64,000 bases of DNA from Nostoc sp. LEGE 06077. Its GTDB lineage: Bacteria; Cyanobacteriota; Cyanobacteriia; Cyanobacteriales; Nostocaceae. Numbering within the stretch: the stretch's first letter is position 1; the number at the start of each line of letters is the position of its first letter. A model generated the notes under the pieces. It ran no database searches. It had not been told where the DNA came from and saw only the letters and a list, made by a program, of their open reading frames with translations. The position numbers were made by a program, and so were the translations under genes. Shown here piece after piece: positions 63,598 to 64,000 of the stretch. The stretch covers positions 146,819 through 210,818 of the forward strand of contig NZ_JADEWI010000006.1 in NCBI RefSeq assembly GCF_015207705.1, given 5' to 3'.

Positions 63598-64000
63598 ATG
63601 CCAACTCTCAACATGATTACAACAACTTCAAATACTAAATTCAGCACAGATATAGTTCGGAATTATCTGCAAGATATTGTTCGCGTACCATTGTTGACTC
63701 ATGAGGAAGAAATTGTATATAGCAAACAGGTACAGCAGATGATGGTGTTACAAAAGAAGAAGGAAACTTTGAAGAAACAACTCAACTACGAACCCTCTAA
63801 AAAAGAATTAGCCAAATATGTACAGCTTAGTGAAATAGAAGTGAAGGAGATTTTTCACAAAGGTACACAGGCAAAGCAAAAAATGATGGTAGCAAATCTT
63901 CGTTTAGTGGTTGCTATTGCCAAAAAATATCAAAGAAGAAATTTGGAGTTGATGGATTTAATTCAGGAAGGTTCATTAGGTTTAGAACGTGGCGTAGAGA
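63598..64000 (+). CDS. Group-2 sigma factor, 3' end cut by window
   Basis: 134 codons are visible. Region 1.2 (VRNYLQDIVRVPLLTHEEEI) and regions 2.1-2.2 (KQKMMVANLRLVVAIAKKYQ, LELMDLIQEGSLGLERGVE) mark a sigma-70 of the cyanobacterial SigB/C/D/E group. ATG at 63598, or MITTTSN five codons in. It lies 45 bp after the CemA-like gene in the same direction, so it is perhaps under the same box. A sigma factor here could broaden the response to metal. Confidence 0.88.
   Translation, partial: MPTLNMITTTSNTKFSTDIVRNYLQDIVRVPLLTHEEEIVYSKQVQQMMVLQKKKETLKKQLNYEPSKKELAKYVQLSEIEVKEIFHKGTQAKQKMMVANLRLVVAIAKKYQRRNLELMDLIQEGSLGLERGVE

Overview
The window is cyanobacterial, most likely from a filamentous Nostocales genome or large plasmid. 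Evidence: dense HIP1 octamers (GCGATCGC), Nostoc-type short interspersed repeats (around 17434, 33243, 39806, 43195, 51143 and 60395), a truncated cyanobacterial OprB/iron-type porin, a CemA/PcxA-type envelope protein and a group-2 sigma factor. No rRNA or tRNA gene was recognised. Almost everything else concerns metal handling, so this is a metal-resistance island (copper, with zinc/cadmium and probably nickel), accessory in character and carrying a transposon and several decaying genes.

Layout. 1-5.7 kb: RND adaptor (cut by the window start), a CusA/CzcA-type pump and two periplasmic lipoproteins. 5.7-7.5 kb: a candidate small RNA and two DUF2808 genes, one with a stop codon in its signal peptide. 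7.9-10.1 kb (minus): lipoprotein, small membrane protein, a decayed copper chaperone and a MerR-family regulator. 10.15-19.15 kb (minus): chaperone, adaptor and AcrB-type pump operon whose pump gene is split by a complete 4026-bp Tn3-family transposon (37-bp terminal repeats, 5-bp GATAA duplication). 19.5-24.1 kb (minus): broken methyltransferase, second MerR regulator, double cupredoxin protein, 26-residue peptide, CopA ATPase. 24.3-26.6 kb: two YdcZ-type half-transporters plus a plant-like full-length phytochelatin synthase. 26.7-28.0 kb: two related hypothetical proteins and a thioredoxin-like protein. 28.4-34.4 kb: a long copper operon (DUF305 CopM-like, YHS protein, YHS-ATPase, DUF2933, ICMT-like, VTT, DUF5676, Usp). 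34.5-36.9 kb (minus): SbnA-like PLP enzyme plus ANKH/MATE-like exporter. 37.7-39.8 kb: CopRS-like two-component system. 40.2-45.7 kb: His-tailed MFS exporter (NrsD-like), MscS channel, second MFS and a PAP2 pseudogene. 45.7-48.8 kb: ZiaA/AztA-type ATPase divergent from its SmtB-type repressor. 49.4-55.3 kb: second adaptor/pump pair and a mini-porin. 55.5-57.0 kb: two genes of unknown family. 57.2-62.4 kb: third CusA-like pump, lipoprotein, DUF190, CDF exporter. 62.7-64 kb: CemA-like protein and a sigma factor cut by the window end.

Regulation is the most striking feature. Eleven copies of a direct hexamer repeat, TTTCAT-N5-TTTCAT (exact 11-bp period), lie upstream of the genes from 5.7 to 62.7 kb, including the two-component system itself; this matches what I recall of the CopR target in Synechocystis. 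Eight MerR-type promoters (TTGACT-CTCC...GGAG, 20-bp spacer) precede the chaperone, merR, copA, hypothetical, thioredoxin and phytochelatin-synthase units. A SmtB-type palindrome sits between the zinc ATPase and its repressor. Envelope sensing (CopRS), cytoplasmic sensing (MerR) and zinc sensing (SmtB family) therefore divide the island between them.

The most novel candidates are the box-driven two-hairpin small RNA with an anti-Shine-Dalgarno loop, the copper-box-driven SbnA/ANKH module (possible metallophore), and the plant-like phytochelatin synthase with a paired transporter. At least four genes carry nonsense or frameshift lesions, so part of the island is decaying.
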